Positions 35,149 through 44,453 of a stretch of DNA of 64,000 bases are shown piece after piece. Both the position numbers and the translations under genes were made by a program. Numbering within the stretch: position 1 is the stretch's first letter; the number at the start of each line of letters is the position of its first letter. The notes under the pieces are model-generated. The model saw only the letters and a program-made list of their open reading frames with translations, had not been told where the DNA came from and searched no databases. Source of the stretch: HGM12587 sp964602445 (lineage in GTDB: Bacteria > Bacillota > Clostridia > Lachnospirales > Lachnospiraceae); assembly GCA_964602445.1 (NCBI GenBank), contig CAZRQV010000003.1, positions 154,063 through 218,062 of the forward strand, written 5' to 3'.

Positions 35149-35895
35149 ATGAAAGGTTACATTCATTCGCAGGAAAGCTTCGGAACCGTAGACGGTCCGG
35201 GAATCCGCTATGTGGTATTTTTTCAGGGATGCCCGATGCGATGTCAGTATTGTCATAATCCGGATACGTGGGAAGTGAAAAAAGGCACGGAAGTAACCGC
35301 AGAGGAAATTATAAAAAATTACAATAAGAACCGCTCTTTTTATCAAAAGGGCGGTCTTACTGTAACCGGAGGAGAACCGCTGCTGCAGATCGATTTTCTT
35401 TTGGAGCTTTTTAAAGCTGCAAAAGAAGAGAAGATTCATACCTGCATCGATACCTCAGGAATTACTTACCGGCCGGAAAACAGTAATTATCTGAAAAAAT
35501 TAGAGGAACTGATGAAATATACAGATCTGGTCATGCTGGATATCAAGCAGATCGATCCGGAAAAGCATAAAAAATTGACAGGACAGGAAAATCAGGGGAT
35601 TTTAGCCTTTGCAAAATATCTGGAAGAGAAAAAAATTCCTTTATGGATCCGTCATGTAGTAGTTCCGGGGATTAGTGACGACAGAGAAGATCTGAAAAAT
35701 CTGGGAAGATTTATCGGTTCTTTGAAAAATCTGAAAGCACTGGATGTGCTCCCGTATCATACGATGGGAGTAAACAAATACAAAGAACTGGGATTGGCCT
35801 ATCCTCTGGAAGGTGTGGAAGCACTTCCGAAAGAAAAAGCGGCAGAAGCAAAAGCCGTGATCTTAGAAGGAATCCGTGAAGTACGCCAGCGGTAA
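35149..35895 (+). CDS. pflA: Pyruvate formate-lyase activating enzyme (radical SAM)
   Basis: A 248-residue iron-sulfur enzyme that removes a hydrogen from the PFL glycine using S-adenosylmethionine. The radical-SAM cluster motif CPMRCQYCHNPDTW (Cys-x3-Cys-x2-Cys) is near residue 28. The N-terminal ESFGTVDGPGIR and VTGGEPLLQ are PFL-AE signatures. It starts 8 bases after the glycyl-radical gene, so body, radical subunit and activase form one operon. Confidence 0.97.
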   Translation: MKGYIHSQESFGTVDGPGIRYVVFFQGCPMRCQYCHNPDTWEVKKGTEVTAEEIIKNYNKNRSFYQKGGLTVTGGEPLLQIDFLLELFKAAKEEKIHTCIDTSGITYRPENSNYLKKLEELMKYTDLVMLDIKQIDPEKHKKLTGQENQGILAFAKYLEEKKIPLWIRHVVVPGISDDREDLKNLGRFIGSLKNLKALDVLPYHTMGVNKYKELGLAYPLEGVEALPKEKAAEAKAVILEGIREVRQR

Positions 35896-36049
35896 CGTGC
35901 TTTGTCAGAGCAGGTTTACAAGGCGTTTTTGCAGGAAAATTCTGAAAAACACCCCCTGGGAACCTATAACAGAAAACAGAATAGATCTCATGAAATAGTT
36001 GCATTTTTGCTGAAAGTGTGATAAATTTTTTCATGGTAAAGTTTAAAGT

Positions 36050-36077
36050 AAGCAACGATAAACCGTTGCTTCTTTTT
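36050..36077 (+). terminator. Terminator of the pfl operon
   Basis: AGCAACG pairs with CGTTGCT around a six-base loop and is followed by TCTTTTT. The 150 bases between pflA and this hairpin hold no recognisable gene. Confidence 0.8.
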
Positions 36078-36143
36078 ATGTTAAGGCAACGAAAATGGCA
36101 TTGGCTGCTTAGTTGCCGTTCTGTATGATTAAATGAGGAAACA

Positions 36144-36659
36144 ATGAAAAAAAATAATATTGTATTGATTGGGATGCCGGGAGTCGGAAAGAGTACCATT
36201 GGCGTCATTCTTGCCAAGATCATCGGATATCATTTTCTGGATTCGGATCTGGTAATTCAGGAGCGGGAAGGACGGCTGCTTCATGAGATCATTTCCCAGG
36301 AGGGAACAGATGGATTTCTTCAGATTGAAAATGAAATCAATGCATCGCTGGATGTGAAACGCACGATCATAGCGACCGGAGGCAGTGTGGTCTACGGAAA
36401 AGAAGCCATGGAACATTTAAAAGAGATCGGTGAAGTGGTGTATTTGAAAGCCAGCTACGGAACTATCAGAAAAAGACTGGGCAATCTGGAAAAACGTGGC
36501 GTAGCGTTAAAAAAAGGACAGACCTTAAAGGATCTGTATGAGGAAAGAACCAAATTATATGAACAGTATGCAGATGTGATTGTCGATGAACACGGATTGG
36601 GAACAGAGGAAACCATCGGTGCGGTACTGCGGGAATTGAAACTGTTAAACGAGATATAA
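36144..36659 (+). CDS. aroK: Shikimate kinase
   Basis: A 171-residue P-loop kinase of the chorismate pathway that phosphorylates shikimate. Walker A is GMPGVGKSTIG. The shikimate-binding D-S-D (FLDSDLVIQ) and the TGGSVVYG segment (GGG-like loop) are present. Length fits AroK. It stands 18 bases before a membrane permease gene. Some Clostridia have kinases of this fold with other small substrates, so a second function cannot be excluded. Confidence 0.85.
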   Translation: MKKNNIVLIGMPGVGKSTIGVILAKIIGYHFLDSDLVIQEREGRLLHEIISQEGTDGFLQIENEINASLDVKRTIIATGGSVVYGKEAMEHLKEIGEVVYLKASYGTIRKRLGNLEKRGVALKKGQTLKDLYEERTKLYEQYADVIVDEHGLGTEETIGAVLRELKLLNEI

Positions 36660-36677
36660 AAAAGAAAGTGAGGAAGT

Positions 36678-37553
36678 ATGCTTCATACATTAGAACACGT
36701 TTTTGTCCATGCGATTGAGGACAACATTAAGATTATACCGTTTTTATTTGTAACTTACTGTATTATGGAATATATGGAACAGAAGATGGCTGAAAAATCA
36801 GAAGATGCAATCAAATATTCCGGTAAAACAGGACCGCTGTTCGGCGGTATGCTGGGAATTATTCCACAGTGCGGTTTTTCTGCAGCAGCAGCCAGTTTTT
36901 ATTCCGGCGGTGTGATCACATTGGGTACCCTTCTGGCTATCTTTTTATCGACTTCCGATGAAATGCTTCCGATTCTGATCTCTGAGACTGTTCCGGTGAT
37001 GAGCATCGTAAAAATCTTAGGCGTAAAAGCAATGATCGGTGTGATCGCAGGATTTTTTGTGGATTTTGGGCTGCATAAGATTGGAAAAGGTCATGTAGTA
37101 CAGAAACATATCCATGATCTTTGTGAGCAGGAACATTGCCACTGCGAAGAAGAAGAGGCTTCCATCTGGAAATCAGCATTGGTACATACCGTAAAGGTAT
37201 TTTTGTTTATTTTTGTAGTGTCCGTACTGCTGAACCTTGTACTGGAATGCGGCGGTGAATCCGCATTGGAATGGCTTGCAAATAACCATTCCGGACTGGC
37301 AGCGATCGTAACAGGTCTGGTCGGTCTTGTACCGAACTGTGCCGCTTCCGTGATCATTACCCAGCTGTATCTGAAACAGTTTGTCAGTGCAGGTGCTATG
37401 ATGGCAGGTTTATTAGTGGGAGCCGGTGTTGGTGTTCTGGTACTTTTCAGAACCAACAGACCTTTGAAACAGAATATTAAAATCACAGGACTGCTCTACG
37501 TGATCGGTGTAGTAGCAGGTCTGATGATCGATCTGATAGGAATGACATTTTAA
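36678..37553 (+). CDS. Putative manganese/arsenic-type permease (DUF2899-like)
   Basis: A 291-residue membrane protein with about eight helices arranged as two related halves: GIIPQCGFSAAAASFYSGG in the first, GLVPNCAASVIITQLYLK in the second, each a P-x-C membrane motif. A His/Cys/Glu-rich cytoplasmic loop (EQEHCHCEEEE) between the halves could bind metal. Families with this layout are annotated as manganese transporters or arsenic-efflux-like. The metal is not proven here. It starts 18 bases after aroK and ends two bases before the ABC-F gene. Confidence 0.8.
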   Translation: MLHTLEHVFVHAIEDNIKIIPFLFVTYCIMEYMEQKMAEKSEDAIKYSGKTGPLFGGMLGIIPQCGFSAAAASFYSGGVITLGTLLAIFLSTSDEMLPILISETVPVMSIVKILGVKAMIGVIAGFFVDFGLHKIGKGHVVQKHIHDLCEQEHCHCEEEEASIWKSALVHTVKVFLFIFVVSVLLNLVLECGGESALEWLANNHSGLAAIVTGLVGLVPNCAASVIITQLYLKQFVSAGAMMAGLLVGAGVGVLVLFRTNRPLKQNIKITGLLYVIGVVAGLMIDLIGMTF

Positions 37554-37555
37554 GA

Positions 37556-39373
37556 ATGAATATTTTAACAGCAGAACATTTAAAAAAATCATTTACAGAA
37601 AAACTTTTATTTGATGATACTTCTTTTTATCTCCATGAGGGAGAAAAAGTGGGAATTTTAGGAATCAACGGAACCGGAAAATCCACCCTTTTGAAGATTC
37701 TTGCAGGAATGGAAGAGCCGGAAGAGGGAAAAGTGGTTCTTGCCAATCATGTTGTTATGCGTTATCTGCCGCAGCATCCGGTATTTAAAGAAGGACAGAC
37801 GGTGTTGGAAGCAGTACTGGATGTGCATAAAGGGGATGAAACGCTGTACAATTTGGAAGCAGATGCCAAGACCATGATGACGAAACTTGGCATTACAGAT
37901 TTTAACCAGCCGGTGGAACAGTTGTCCGGCGGACAAAAAAAGAGAGTGGCACTGGTTGCAGCCTTAGTCGCACCGGCAGACATTCTGATTCTGGACGAGC
38001 CGACCAACCATCTGGACAATGCCATGGCAGATTGGCTGGAAGAATTTTTGAAAAAATGGCGCGGTGCGCTGATCATGGTAACTCATGACCGTTATTTTCT
38101 GGACAGTGTGACCAACCGCATCGTGGAAATTGATAAAGGTAAGATTTACAGCTATGAGACTAACTATTCCGGATTCTTAAAGTTGAAATCAGAGCGGGAA
38201 GCCAGTGCATTGGCGACAGAACGAAAACGTCAGTCTATTCTCAGAGTAGAACTGGAGTGGATGATGCGCGGTGCCAGAGCGCGTTCTACGAAGCAGAAGG
38301 CACACATTCAGCGGTATGAAAATCTGAAAAATCAGGAAGCACCGAAATTCGATGCAAAGATTGAGATTTCTTCTGTATCCTCCCGTATGGGAAGAACGAC
38401 CATTGAACTGGATTCTTTAAGTAAATCTTACGGAGATAAAGTACTGTTCCGGAATTTTACTTATTATTTTCTTAAGAATGACAGAATTGGGTTCCTTGGC
38501 CCAAACGGATGTGGTAAAACTACATTAATGAAAGTCATTGCCGGAATGATACCGCCGGATGAAGGAACGGTGACTGTTGGTCAGACCGTAAAGATTGGGT
38601 ATTATACACAGGAGATCGCACAGGATCCGTCTGCAGGAATTGCTTATATGGATCCGAAAATGCGGGTGATCGATTATATCAAGCAGACGGCAGAATATGT
38701 GACGACAGAGGACGGAAAGGTTTCTGCGTCTAAGATGCTGGAACGGTTTTTATTTCCGCCGGAAGAACAGTATAACTTTATCGGAAAACTTTCCGGTGGG
38801 GAAAAGCGTCGTCTGAATCTTTTGAGAGTACTGATGGAAGCACCGAATGTGCTGATCTTAGATGAGCCGACCAACGATCTGGATGTAACTACATTGACCA
38901 TTTTGGAGGATTATCTGGATCATTTTGATGGAATCGTGATCACAGTATCTCATGACCGTTATTTTCTGGATCGTATCGTAAAGAGAATCTTTGCGTTTGA
39001 CGGAAAGGGGAATCTCCGTCAGCATGAAGGCGGATATACCGAATATGCCCAGAGAATTGCGGCGGAAGAGCCGGAGATCACAGAAAAAGCACCGGCCAAA
39101 AAAGGTGTCGATACCCGTGTGAAAGAGAAAAAACTGAAATTCACATATAAAGAACAGCGGGATTACGAGACGATCGAAGCAGAAATCGCAAGTCTGGAAG
39201 AAAAGATTGAAACTTTGGAAAATTCCATGGGAAACTATTCCAGTGATTTTGTGAAATTAAATGAGATCATGAAAGAAAAGGAAGAAGCGGAAGCACTTTT
39301 GGAAGAAAAGATGGATCGCTGGATGTATTTGGAAGAATTGAAAGCCAAAATCGACGGACAGAGTCCAACGTAA
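37556..39373 (+). CDS. ABC-F family ATPase (ribosome-associated, YdiF/EttA-like)
   Basis: A 605-residue protein with two ATP-binding cassettes and no membrane part. Walker A motifs are GINGTGKST and GPNGCGKTT; signature motifs are LSGGQKKR and LSGGEKRR; each has an EPTNHLD or EPTNDLD Walker B. The linker between cassettes is the P-site tRNA interaction motif region. A C-terminal coiled coil (about residues 525-600) follows. Such proteins act on stalled ribosomes or give antibiotic protection; the linker sequence alone does not tell which. Confidence 0.93.
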   Translation: MNILTAEHLKKSFTEKLLFDDTSFYLHEGEKVGILGINGTGKSTLLKILAGMEEPEEGKVVLANHVVMRYLPQHPVFKEGQTVLEAVLDVHKGDETLYNLEADAKTMMTKLGITDFNQPVEQLSGGQKKRVALVAALVAPADILILDEPTNHLDNAMADWLEEFLKKWRGALIMVTHDRYFLDSVTNRIVEIDKGKIYSYETNYSGFLKLKSEREASALATERKRQSILRVELEWMMRGARARSTKQKAHIQRYENLKNQEAPKFDAKIEISSVSSRMGRTTIELDSLSKSYGDKVLFRNFTYYFLKNDRIGFLGPNGCGKTTLMKVIAGMIPPDEGTVTVGQTVKIGYYTQEIAQDPSAGIAYMDPKMRVIDYIKQTAEYVTTEDGKVSASKMLERFLFPPEEQYNFIGKLSGGEKRRLNLLRVLMEAPNVLILDEPTNDLDVTTLTILEDYLDHFDGIVITVSHDRYFLDRIVKRIFAFDGKGNLRQHEGGYTEYAQRIAAEEPEITEKAPAKKGVDTRVKEKKLKFTYKEQRDYETIEAEIASLEEKIETLENSMGNYSSDFVKLNEIMKEKEEAEALLEEKMDRWMYLEELKAKIDGQSPT

Positions 39374-39423
39374 AATAACCGCAAAACAGAATTTAATAAT
39401 AGATAGAAATAAAAGGAGCAAAA

Positions 39424-41007
39424 ATGGCTAATATAAGACAAGAGATAGAAAAAAGAAGAACCTTTGCCATTATTTCCCATCCGGATGCCGGTAAAACAAC
39501 GTTGACCGAAAAATTCTTATTATATGGAGGAGCGATCAACCTGGCAGGTTCCGTAAAAGGAAAGGCAACCGCAAGACATGCAGTTTCAGACTGGATGGAG
39601 ATTGAAAAACAGAGAGGTATTTCCGTAACTTCTTCTGTACTGCAGTTTAATTATGATGATTACTGCATTAATATTCTGGATACACCGGGACATCAGGATT
39701 TCTCGGAAGATACGTACCGTACGTTAATGGCTGCGGATTCCGCAGTAATGGTAATCGACGGTTCCAAGGGTGTGGAAGCACAGACAAGAAAACTCTTCAA
39801 AGTTTGTGCCATGAGACATATTCCGATTTTTACTTTTATCAACAAAATGGACCGTGATGCCATGGATATTTTTGAACTGTTAGATGATATCGAGAAAGAA
39901 CTTGGAATCGCTACCTGTCCGATCAACTGGCCGATCGGTTCCGGTAAAAATTTTAAAGGGGTTTATGACAGAGAACATCAGCAGGTACACGTATTCTCAG
40001 ATACGGAAAAAGGAACCAAAGAAGGCGAAGATACGATTTTAAATATGGAAGAAGCAGCTTTTTATATTGGAGAAGAACTGTCAGCCCAGTTAAATGATGA
40101 AATCGAGCTTTTAGACGGTGCCAGCGCAGAATTTGATCAGGAACAGGTAGATCAGGGATTATTATCTCCGGTATTTTTCGGTTCTGCCCTGACAAACTTT
40201 GGTGTTGAGATTTTCTTGAAACATTTCCTTCAGATGACCTCATCTCCATTGCCAAGAAAAGCAGACATCGGTGTGATCAATCCGATGGAAGAAGATTTCT
40301 CTGCCTTTGTATTTAAGATTCAGGCAAATATGAATAAAGCGCATCGTGACCGAATTGCATTTATGAGAATCTGTTCCGGTAAATTCGATGCAGGAATGGA
40401 AGTTTACCATGTACAGGAAGGGAAAAAACAGCGTTTGTCCCAGCCGCAGCAGTTGATGGCACAGGATCGTAAGATCGTGGAAGAAGCCTATGCAGGAGAC
40501 ATCATCGGTGTCTTTGATCCGGGCATCTATTCGATTGGTGATACCCTTTGTATGCCGGGCAAAAAATTCCAGTATGAAGGAATTCCGACGTTCGCACCGG
40601 AACATTTTGCAAGAGTACGTCAGATTGATACGATGAAACGAAAACAGTTCGTAAAAGGAATCGAACAGATTGCACAGGAAGGTGCAATTCAGATTTTCCA
40701 GGAATTTAACACCGGTATGGAAGAAATCATTGTAGGTGTGGTAGGTGTGCTGCAGTTTGATGTATTAAAATTCCGTCTGGAAAATGAATACAATGTAGAA
40801 ATCCGTCTGGAGCCGCTTCCATACGAGCATATCCGCTGGATTGAAAATGAAGAAATTGATGTAGCGAAGATCACAGGTACTTCTGATATGAAGAAGATCA
40901 AGGACATGAAAGGCAATCCGCTGCTGCTGTTTGTAAACAGCTGGAGTGTTGGAATGACACTGGATCGAAACGAAGGTCTGATCCTTTCAGAATTCGGCAG
41001 AAACTAA
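39424..41007 (+). CDS. prfC: Peptide chain release factor 3
   Basis: A 527-residue translational GTPase that recycles class I release factors. G1 is SHPDAGKTTLTE, G2 region is QRGISVTSS, G3 is DTPGHQDF and G4 is NKMDR. The RF3-specific VKGKATARHAVSDW and LMAADSAVMVID segments distinguish it from EF-G and TetM. Length is typical. Ribosome site AAAGGAGC. Confidence 0.97.
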   Translation: MANIRQEIEKRRTFAIISHPDAGKTTLTEKFLLYGGAINLAGSVKGKATARHAVSDWMEIEKQRGISVTSSVLQFNYDDYCINILDTPGHQDFSEDTYRTLMAADSAVMVIDGSKGVEAQTRKLFKVCAMRHIPIFTFINKMDRDAMDIFELLDDIEKELGIATCPINWPIGSGKNFKGVYDREHQQVHVFSDTEKGTKEGEDTILNMEEAAFYIGEELSAQLNDEIELLDGASAEFDQEQVDQGLLSPVFFGSALTNFGVEIFLKHFLQMTSSPLPRKADIGVINPMEEDFSAFVFKIQANMNKAHRDRIAFMRICSGKFDAGMEVYHVQEGKKQRLSQPQQLMAQDRKIVEEAYAGDIIGVFDPGIYSIGDTLCMPGKKFQYEGIPTFAPEHFARVRQIDTMKRKQFVKGIEQIAQEGAIQIFQEFNTGMEEIIVGVVGVLQFDVLKFRLENEYNVEIRLEPLPYEHIRWIENEEIDVAKITGTSDMKKIKDMKGNPLLLFVNSWSVGMTLDRNEGLILSEFGRN

Positions 41008-41017
41008 ATAAAGTACT

Positions 41018-41045
41018 TTGCTTTTTGGCTTATAATTGGTATAAT
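41018..41045 (+). promoter_or_regulatory. Promoter of the Asp23-family gene
   Basis: TTGCTT (41018-41023) and a perfect TATAAT (41040-41045) with a 16-base spacer, 43 bases upstream of the start codon. Confidence 0.75.
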
Positions 41046-41087
41046 GTTACGTAGGAAACTTGTTAGACGATAACGGAGGTTTTGAAT

Positions 41088-41474
41088 ATGGGAAAAGAAG
41101 AAGTACGTAAAGGTCATACAATTTACGAAGATAAAGATGGAAATACAGTTCAGATTTCAGAAGATGTGATCGCTTCGATCGCAGCCATGAGTATGAAAGA
41201 TATCAAAGGCGTGTGTGCAGTAGGCAGCGGCATGAAAAACAGTCTCATGGAAACTTTTGGCTGGGAAGATCTTGCCAAAGGTGTGAATGTGGAAGTATTG
41301 GAAGACGGAGTCATCGTTGATGTTGTGATTTCTGTAAATTTCGATAAAAAGATTATGGAAGTGTCCAAAGAAGTTCAGGAAAAGATCCAGACCACGATCA
41401 AAGATATGACAGACATGGATGTAATTGCAGTCAATGTTCGTGTAGCAGGAGTCAAAGAGGCACCGGAAGCATAG
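41088..41474 (+). CDS. Asp23/Gls24 family envelope stress protein
   Basis: A 128-residue protein of the Asp23 family (PF03780). It shows VQISEDVIASIAAMSMKDIKG near the N-terminus and VNVEVLEDGVIVDVVISVNF in the middle, the alternating helix-strand pattern of this family. Members bind to membrane anchors and are linked with envelope stress. ATG 41088 with ACGGAGGT is preferred to TTG 41082. It sits before nusB, a common Firmicute order. Confidence 0.93.
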   Translation: MGKEEVRKGHTIYEDKDGNTVQISEDVIASIAAMSMKDIKGVCAVGSGMKNSLMETFGWEDLAKGVNVEVLEDGVIVDVVISVNFDKKIMEVSKEVQEKIQTTIKDMTDMDVIAVNVRVAGVKEAPEA

Positions 41475-41529
41475 AATGCAGACTTGATTACTGGCACAGA
41501 GTGAGCAGTAGCATGGATCGAAATTAATC

Positions 41530-41558
41530 AGGGATGTCATTTTGACATCCCTTTATAT
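41530..41558 (+). terminator. Terminator after the Asp23-family gene
   Basis: AGGGATGTCA pairs with TGACATCCCT around a short T loop, followed by TTATATTT. A second imperfect hairpin (GAGAAGC/GCTTCTC) lies at about 41620-41646 before nusB. Confidence 0.8.
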
Positions 41559-41682
41559 TTACATGAGCAGCGAGAAAATGCATGCTTGCATGCAGATTTG
41601 GCGAGCACCGTGATAACTTGAGAAGCTGGAAAAGCGGGCTTCTCATCGTTTACTTACCGCGAATACAAAAAGGAGACAAACT

Positions 41683-42084
41683 ATGAAACGCAGAGAACTG
41701 AGAGAACGCATTTTTGAAATTTTATTCCGTGTAGAATTTATCAGCGGAGACGATATGACAGAACAGATGGAACTGTTCTTTGAAGATCTGGCAGAAGCAA
41801 CCCCGTCTGATATTGATTATATTAAAAATAAATACGAGGCAGTCTGTGAAAAGATCCCGATGATCGATATTATGATCGATGAAAAATCCACCGGCTGGAA
41901 AACAAGCCGTATGGGAAAAGTAGAACTGACTATTTTAAGACTTGCAGTTTACGAAATGTTATTTGATGAAGACGTTCCGGTAACAGTAGCGATCAACGAA
42001 GCAGTAGAAATCGCGAAGAAGTTTGGCGGAGACGATACACCGGCATTTGTTAACGGTGTACTTGCAAAAGTGGCATCTGTATAA
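41683..42084 (+). CDS. nusB: Transcription antitermination factor NusB
   Basis: A 133-residue all-helical RNA-binding protein used in rRNA antitermination. Recognised by RELRERIFEILFRVEF at the start, the LTILRLAVYEMLFDEDVPVTVAINEAVEIAKKFG region (shown in part: VAINEAVEIAKKFG) and FVNGVLAKV at the end. Good AAAGGAGA ribosome site. It lies upstream of xseA as in many Firmicutes. Confidence 0.96.
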   Translation: MKRRELRERIFEILFRVEFISGDDMTEQMELFFEDLAEATPSDIDYIKNKYEAVCEKIPMIDIMIDEKSTGWKTSRMGKVELTILRLAVYEMLFDEDVPVTVAINEAVEIAKKFGGDDTPAFVNGVLAKVASV

Positions 42085-42166
42085 GAAAACAGTGCCGGGA
42101 GAATGTGATGTTTGGTGCTGCAGAGAGCGGAAAAACACCGTGACGGCAGCATCTTAGGGAAAAGAT

Positions 42167-43378
42167 ATGAGGAAAAATGTTTACAGTGTAGGACAGGTCA
42201 ATACGTATATTAAAAATATGTTTCAGCAGGATTATCTGCTGAACCGTTTGTATATCCGGGGAGAAGTGTCAAACTGTAAATATCATACCTCAGGACATAT
42301 CTATTTCTCTTTAAAAGATGAGACGGGAACCATGGCATGTGTCATGTTTGCTTCTCAAAGGAGTGCGATGAAATTCCGTCTGGCAGATGGTCAGAATGTA
42401 GTCGTACTTGGAAGTATTAAGATTTATGAAAGAGACGGAAAATACCAGCTCTATGCCAATGAGATCATGCTGGACGGCATGGGAGAACTGTATGAACGGT
42501 TTCAGGCATTAAAGAATGAGCTGGAAGAAATGGGAATGTTCGCGCCGGAATACAAGCAGCCGATTCCGATGTACTGTAAGAAAGTCGGAGTGGTGACAGC
42601 ACCTACAGGTGCGGCAGTGCGGGATATTATGAACATTTCCAGAAGAAGAAACCCTTATGTACAGCTGATCCTGTATCCGGCATTGGTGCAGGGAGAAAGA
42701 GCCGTACCGAGTATTGTGAAGGGAATCGAGACTTTGGATGCCATGGGGCTGGATGTGCTGATTGTAGGACGAGGCGGAGGTTCCATGGAAGATTTGTGGG
42801 CGTTTAATGAAGAGGAAGTGGCAAGAGCCATTTTTCACTGCCGGACTCCGATCATATCGGCGGTAGGTCATGAGACGGATACAACGATTGCAGATTTTGT
42901 GGCGGATATGCGTGCGCCGACCCCATCCGCAGCAGCGGAGCTGGCAGTGTTCAGTTTGCGGGAAGTGCTGGAAAAGGAAAAAAATTGTAAAATGCGTATG
43001 GAAAATGCGTTTTATGGTAAGCTTCAATACAAGAGAAAAGAATTGGAAGCGTATGAGCTGCGGTTAAAGACAGTAAGCCCTGAACAGCAGTTTTTAGAAA
43101 AAAGGAATCTGGCATCGGATCTGCAGGAACAGTTAGAATTATGTATGAAAAATAATCTGCGGGAGAAACGGTTTCGTCTGCAGATGTATATAGAAAAATT
43201 AAATGGATTATCACCATTAAAGAAACTGAATCAGGGATTTTCCTTTGTGGAAGATGCTTCGGGAACAGCAGTTACTTCCATCGCACAGGTAAATAATGGA
43301 GAAGAATTGAAGATTCATGTTACAGATGGTGAAATTCGGGCAAAAGTACAGGAAACGAAAGGAATCGTGAGAGTATGA
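42167..43378 (+). CDS. xseA: Exonuclease VII large subunit
   Basis: A 403-residue protein. An N-terminal OB fold (VGQVNTYIKNMFQQD, GEVSNCKYHTSGHIYFSLKD) is followed by the catalytic domain with VGVVTAPTGAAVRDI, VGRGGGSMEDLWAFN and SAVGHETDTTIADF, then a coiled coil and a C-terminal tail. With XseB it degrades single-stranded DNA. It overlaps xseB by 4 bases. Confidence 0.98.
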   Translation: MRKNVYSVGQVNTYIKNMFQQDYLLNRLYIRGEVSNCKYHTSGHIYFSLKDETGTMACVMFASQRSAMKFRLADGQNVVVLGSIKIYERDGKYQLYANEIMLDGMGELYERFQALKNELEEMGMFAPEYKQPIPMYCKKVGVVTAPTGAAVRDIMNISRRRNPYVQLILYPALVQGERAVPSIVKGIETLDAMGLDVLIVGRGGGSMEDLWAFNEEEVARAIFHCRTPIISAVGHETDTTIADFVADMRAPTPSAAAELAVFSLREVLEKEKNCKMRMENAFYGKLQYKRKELEAYELRLKTVSPEQQFLEKRNLASDLQEQLELCMKNNLREKRFRLQMYIEKLNGLSPLKKLNQGFSFVEDASGTAVTSIAQVNNGEELKIHVTDGEIRAKVQETKGIVRV

Positions 43379-43569
43379 CACTGGAAAAGGCATTTGAAGA
43401 ATTGGAAGAGATTATCGAAAAAATGAATGACAGGGAAGTGTCACTGGACGATTCTTTTTCGCTTTATACGGAAGGAACAAAATTATTAAAATATTGTAAT
43501 GAGCAGCTGGATATGGTGGAAAAAAAGATGCTCGTATTAAGTGAGGAAGGTGATCTCCATGAATTTTAA
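43375..43569 (+). CDS. xseB: Exonuclease VII small subunit
   Basis: A 64-residue helical protein with LEKAFEELEEIIEKMNDREVSLDDS, of which the SLDDSFSLYTEG part is diagnostic. Start ATG overlaps the xseA stop and the 3' end overlaps ispA by 11 bases, so the three genes are translationally coupled. Confidence 0.97.
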   Translation: MTLEKAFEELEEIIEKMNDREVSLDDSFSLYTEGTKLLKYCNEQLDMVEKKMLVLSEEGDLHEF

Positions 43570-44443
43570 TGAACAGATGACTGCGAAAGTGGCAGAGATT
43601 GAAGAAATTCTCAAAAAATATATGCCGAAAGAAGAAGGCTTACAGAAGCTGATCATGGAAGCGATGAATTATTCTGTGACCGTTGGCGGAAAACGTCTGC
43701 GTCCGATGCTGATGCAGGAAACTTATCGTTTGTTTGGCGGAGAAGGAGATTCCATCGAGCCGTTTATGGCAGCACAGGAAATGATCCATACCTATTCTCT
43801 GGTACATGATGATCTTCCGGCTATGGATAATGATGAATATCGCCGTGGAAAGAAAACTACATGGGTTGTATATGGGGAAGATATGGCAGTGCTGGCAGGA
43901 GACGGACTGTTAAACTATGCTTATGAGACAGCAATGAAAGCATTTGAAACAGCAGATCCTCTGAAAGCAGCAAAATGTCTTCAGATTCTTGCAAAAAAGG
44001 CAGGAATTTATGGAATGATCGGCGGTCAGGTTGTGGACGTAATGTCAGAAGAGAAACAGATCGATCTGGAAACACTGCTCTTTATTCACCGTAATAAGAC
44101 CAGTGCTTTGATCCAGAGTTCTATGATGATCGGTGCTGTGCTGGCAGGGGCGTCAGAAGAAGATGTTTCCAAGATTGAAAAGATTGGAGAAGAAATTGGT
44201 CTGGCATTCCAGATTCAGGACGACATTTTAGATGTGACAAGTTCTTTGGAAGTGCTTGGAAAACCGGTTCACAGTGATGAGAAAAATGAAAAAACAACGT
44301 ATCTTACACTGAAAGGACTGGAACAGTCGAAAAAAGACGTCGAAGAAATTTCTTACAGAGCGATTCAGGGACTGCGCTCATTCGAGAGGGAGAATCCATT
44401 TTTAAATGAACTGGTGGAGATGTTAATACATAGAGAAAAGTAA
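43559..44443 (+). CDS. ispA: Polyprenyl (farnesyl) diphosphate synthase
   Basis: A 294-residue enzyme joining isopentenyl diphosphate to allylic diphosphates. The first Asp-rich motif is HDDLPAMDND and the second is FQIQDDILD; GGKRLRP near residue 43 binds substrate. The residues before the first Asp motif (TYSLV) fit short-chain FPP/GPP synthases. ATG 43559 with AAGGTGAT ahead is chosen over GTG 43541. It lies just before dxs, so precursor supply and chain building share an operon. Confidence 0.93.
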   Translation: MNFNEQMTAKVAEIEEILKKYMPKEEGLQKLIMEAMNYSVTVGGKRLRPMLMQETYRLFGGEGDSIEPFMAAQEMIHTYSLVHDDLPAMDNDEYRRGKKTTWVVYGEDMAVLAGDGLLNYAYETAMKAFETADPLKAAKCLQILAKKAGIYGMIGGQVVDVMSEEKQIDLETLLFIHRNKTSALIQSSMMIGAVLAGASEEDVSKIEKIGEEIGLAFQIQDDILDVTSSLEVLGKPVHSDEKNEKTTYLTLKGLEQSKKDVEEISYRAIQGLRSFERENPFLNELVEMLIHREK

Positions 44444-44453
44444 GGTAACAGCT

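Noticed and set aside
36144..36659. shikimate kinase as part of an aro operon
   Set aside because: The flanking genes are pflA and a metal permease; no other chorismate gene is near, so only the single enzyme is called.
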